A stretch of DNA of 64,000 nt from ZC4RG42 sp003242425 (GTDB lineage: Bacteria > Pseudomonadota > Gammaproteobacteria > Burkholderiales > SG8-39). The position numbers and the translations under genes were made by a program. This document shows positions 62,084 to 64,000 of this stretch, piece by piece. The notes beneath the pieces are model-generated. The model worked only from the letters and a program-made list of their open reading frames with translations, was not told the origin of the DNA and did no database searches. The stretch is from the NCBI GenBank assembly GCA_937907425.1, contig CALCIE010000052.1:6096-70095 (forward strand). Reading direction: 5' to 3'. Position 1 is the stretch's first letter, and each line of letters begins with the position of its first letter.

Positions 62084-63646
62084 ATGCATGACAAGATCCT
62101 GATCCTCGATTTCGGCGCACAGTATTCGCAGCTCATCGCGCGCCGCGTACGCGAGGCCAACGTCTACTGCGAGCTCCATCCCTTCGACGTCAGCGACGAT
62201 TTCGTGCGCGGCTTCGGGGCGAAGGGCATCATCCTCTCCGGCGGTCCCGCTTCGGTGACGGAAGCGGAAACGCCGCGCGCCCCGCAGGCGGTGTTCGAGC
62301 TCGGCGTGCCGGTGCTGGGCATCTGCTATGGCATGCAGACCATGGCTGCGCAGCTCGGCGGCGCGGTGGAGAACTCCAAAGTGCGCGAATTCGGCTACGC
62401 CGAAGTGCGCGCGCACGGGCATTCGGCGCTGCTGAAGAACATCCAGGACCGCACCAACGCCGAAGGCCACGGCCTGCTCGACGTGTGGATGAGCCACGGC
62501 GACAAGGTCACGGCGCTGCCGCCCGGCTTCAAAGTCATCTGCAGCAACGCTTCCACGCCCATCGCCGGCATGGCCGACGAAAGCCGCCGCTTCTACGCGG
62601 TGCAGTTCCATCCCGAAGTCACGCACACGAAGCAGGGCACGAAAATCCTCACCCGTTTCGTGCGCGAGATCTGCGGCTGCAAGGGCGACTGGAACATGCC
62701 CGACTACGTCGCCGAAGCGATCGCGCAGATCCGCGAGCAGGTGGGCGACGAGGAAGTGATCCTCGGTCTCTCGGGCGGCGTCGATTCCTCGGTCGCCGCC
62801 GCGCTCATCCATCGCGCCATCGGCGACCAGCTCACCTGCATCTTCGTCGACACGGGCCTGCTTCGCAAAGACGAAGCCAAGCAGGTCATGGAGACCTTCG
62901 GCAAGCATCTGGGCGTGAAGGTGGACATGGTCGACGCCTCCGAGCGCTTCATGCGCGAACTCGCGGGCGTCACTGATCCCGAGCAGAAGCGCAAGATCAT
63001 CGGCCGCGAATTCGTGCACGTCTTCCAGGAAGAGGCGGCGAAGTTGCCCAACGCCAAGTGGCTCGCGCAAGGCACGATCTATCCCGACGTGATCGAATCG
63101 GCCGGCGCCAAGACCAAGAAGGCGCACACCATCAAATCGCATCACAACGTCGGGGGGCTGCCGGACACGCTGCACCTCAAGCTACTCGAACCGCTGCGCG
63201 AGCTCTTCAAGGACGAGGTGCGCGAGCTGGGCCTCGCGCTCGGCCTGCCGCGCGAAATGGTCTACCGCCATCCCTTCCCGGGACCGGGTCTCGGCGTGCG
63301 CATCCTCGGCGAAGTGAAGCGCGAATACGCCGACCTGCTGCGCGAGGCGGACGCCATCTTCATCGAAGAACTGCGCGCCGCCGGCTGGTACGAAAAAACC
63401 GCCCAGGCCTTCGCCGTCTTCCTGCCGGTGAAATCGGTGGGCGTGATGGGCGACGGCCGCACCTACGAATACGTCGTCGCCCTGCGCGCGGTGCAGACCA
63501 CCGACTTCATGACCGCGCACTGGGCCGAGCTTCCTTACGACCTCCTCGCCAAAGTCTCCAACCGCATCATCAACGAGGTGCGCGGCATCAATCGCGTGGT
63601 GTACGACATCTCCGGCAAGCCGCCCGCGACGATCGAGTGGGAGTGA
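62084..63646 (+). CDS. guaA: GMP synthase (glutamine-hydrolysing)
   Basis: 520 residues. The amidotransferase half has Cys81 in GICYGMQ and the His-Glu pair in FHPEVTHT. The ATP pyrophosphatase half has the P-loop LSGGVDSSVAA. The C-terminal dimerisation domain ends in the conserved TIEWE, whose codons form a known integration target for genomic islands. It converts XMP to GMP using glutamine and ATP, completing the guaB-guaA pathway. Confidence 0.98.
   Translation: MHDKILILDFGAQYSQLIARRVREANVYCELHPFDVSDDFVRGFGAKGIILSGGPASVTEAETPRAPQAVFELGVPVLGICYGMQTMAAQLGGAVENSKVREFGYAEVRAHGHSALLKNIQDRTNAEGHGLLDVWMSHGDKVTALPPGFKVICSNASTPIAGMADESRRFYAVQFHPEVTHTKQGTKILTRFVREICGCKGDWNMPDYVAEAIAQIREQVGDEEVILGLSGGVDSSVAAALIHRAIGDQLTCIFVDTGLLRKDEAKQVMETFGKHLGVKVDMVDASERFMRELAGVTDPEQKRKIIGREFVHVFQEEAAKLPNAKWLAQGTIYPDVIESAGAKTKKAHTIKSHHNVGGLPDTLHLKLLEPLRELFKDEVRELGLALGLPREMVYRHPFPGPGLGVRILGEVKREYADLLREADAIFIEELRAAGWYEKTAQAFAVFLPVKSVGVMGDGRTYEYVVALRAVQTTDFMTAHWAELPYDLLAKVSNRIINEVRGINRVVYDISGKPPATIEWE
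63632..63640 (+). repeat. 9-bp repeat at the guaA 3' end, copied at 63895-63903
   Basis: ATCGAGTGG occurs in the last codons of guaA and again 263 bp downstream. The guaA end is a recognised attB for integrative elements, so the two copies could flank a small excised or decayed insertion. A chance match cannot be excluded. Confidence 0.35.
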
Positions 63647-64000
63647 TTCCAAACGATGGCTGACGTGCGATAGCACCGGTACAAGTCCGCCACAGCGGCG
63701 GGCTTTCGGCGTTCAGCTTGATGCAGGCATATGACGCTTGGGTGGACGGACCAAGCGAGATCCCGCACAAGGGTGAGGGGCGTTTCACGCGCTACCGTTC
63801 CCAAGGTCAGAACGAAACCGACCGAACCCTAAGCCCTAATCAGACAACTGGTCGCGTCAACTTGGGCTAGTCATAGGCTCTAAGCGTCTACCGCATCGAG
63901 TGGACTGCGGACACTCCATGCCGACTTGGTGAGTCCTGCTGCACGCACGGCGTTACGCACTGAACGTTGCAGCAAGCTCGCCATCAAGCAGTTGCGGCCG
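63647..64000. other. Gene-free sequence after guaA
   Basis: About 350 bp with no convincing coding frame on either strand. The first 60 bp hold a terminator-like hairpin; a 6-bp inverted repeat (GCTTGG / CCAAGC, 63736-63756) and the 9-bp copy of the guaA end follow. G+C appears lower than in the neighbouring genes. Confidence 0.5.
63683..63706 (+). terminator. Probable guaA terminator
   Basis: A 9-bp stem AAGTCCGCC / GGCGGGCTT (one G-T pair) with a 5-nt loop ACAGC lies 37 bp after the guaA stop. The following T-run is short (TTT), so termination may be partial. Confidence 0.5.

Noticed and set aside
63535..63804. Short minus-strand frame across the guaA end
   Set aside because: Half of it is the reverse of guaA and the rest has no ribosome site, family or coding-like composition.

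Overview
The window looks like a chromosome segment from a high-GC betaproteobacterium, probably in or near the Rhodocyclales/Nitrosomonadales. This rests on gene order: smc-zipA-ligA, dapC-dapD with dapE-prmB, map/glnD divergent from rpsB-tsf-pyrH-frr-uppS-cdsA-dxr-rseP-bamA-skp-lpxD-fabZ-lpxA-lpxB-rnhB, ppsR/ppsA, smpB divergent from ratAB, and guaB-guaA. No rRNA, transposase, CRISPR array or intact prophage is visible.

The first 19.4 kb is accessory and envelope-centred. Positions 1-7202 hold an Nfr-type (phage N4 receptor-like) exopolysaccharide locus. It contains the c-di-GMP-binding tail of an NfrB-like synthase, a small interrupted frame, a basic Pro-rich secreted protein, a DUF2334 deacetylase-like protein, a large NfrA-like TPR/outer-membrane protein and a DUF4434 glycoside-hydrolase-like protein. 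Taken together it is a synthase-dependent polysaccharide machine comparable in logic to Pga/Pel, but built from different families. Next come a leftward transporter/aldo-keto reductase/SDR operon, a PagL-type lipid A deacylase, a PhyH dioxygenase, a membrane-anchored alpha/beta hydrolase coupled to a cytochrome P450, and kpsC-kpsS (Kdo-linker transferases) overlapping a ParB/Srx-like gene.

A compact tRNA operon (Pro, Arg, His) at 20.0-20.4 kb, with a clear promoter and terminator, separates the accessory part from the housekeeping part. From 20.4 to 26.6 kb, leftward genes serve lysine/peptidoglycan precursor synthesis (dapC, dapD, dapE), ribosomal protein L3 methylation (prmB), a pilus ATPase (pilU) and queuosine (queF). 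From 26.9 to 36.5 kb, rightward genes cover chromosome condensation and division (smc, zipA, ligA), UDP-glucose (galU), purine and methylthioadenosine salvage (hpt, mtnP) and peptide deformylase.

From 40.2 to 55.3 kb lies the long translation/isoprenoid/outer-membrane biogenesis run, with many ATGA stop-start overlaps that suggest translational coupling. The last part holds PEP synthase and its regulator, trans-translation (smpB), ratAB, a DUF4124 protein and GMP synthesis (guaB, guaA). The sequence after guaA has no convincing gene. It carries a 9-bp repeat of the guaA 3' end, which may mark an integration scar.
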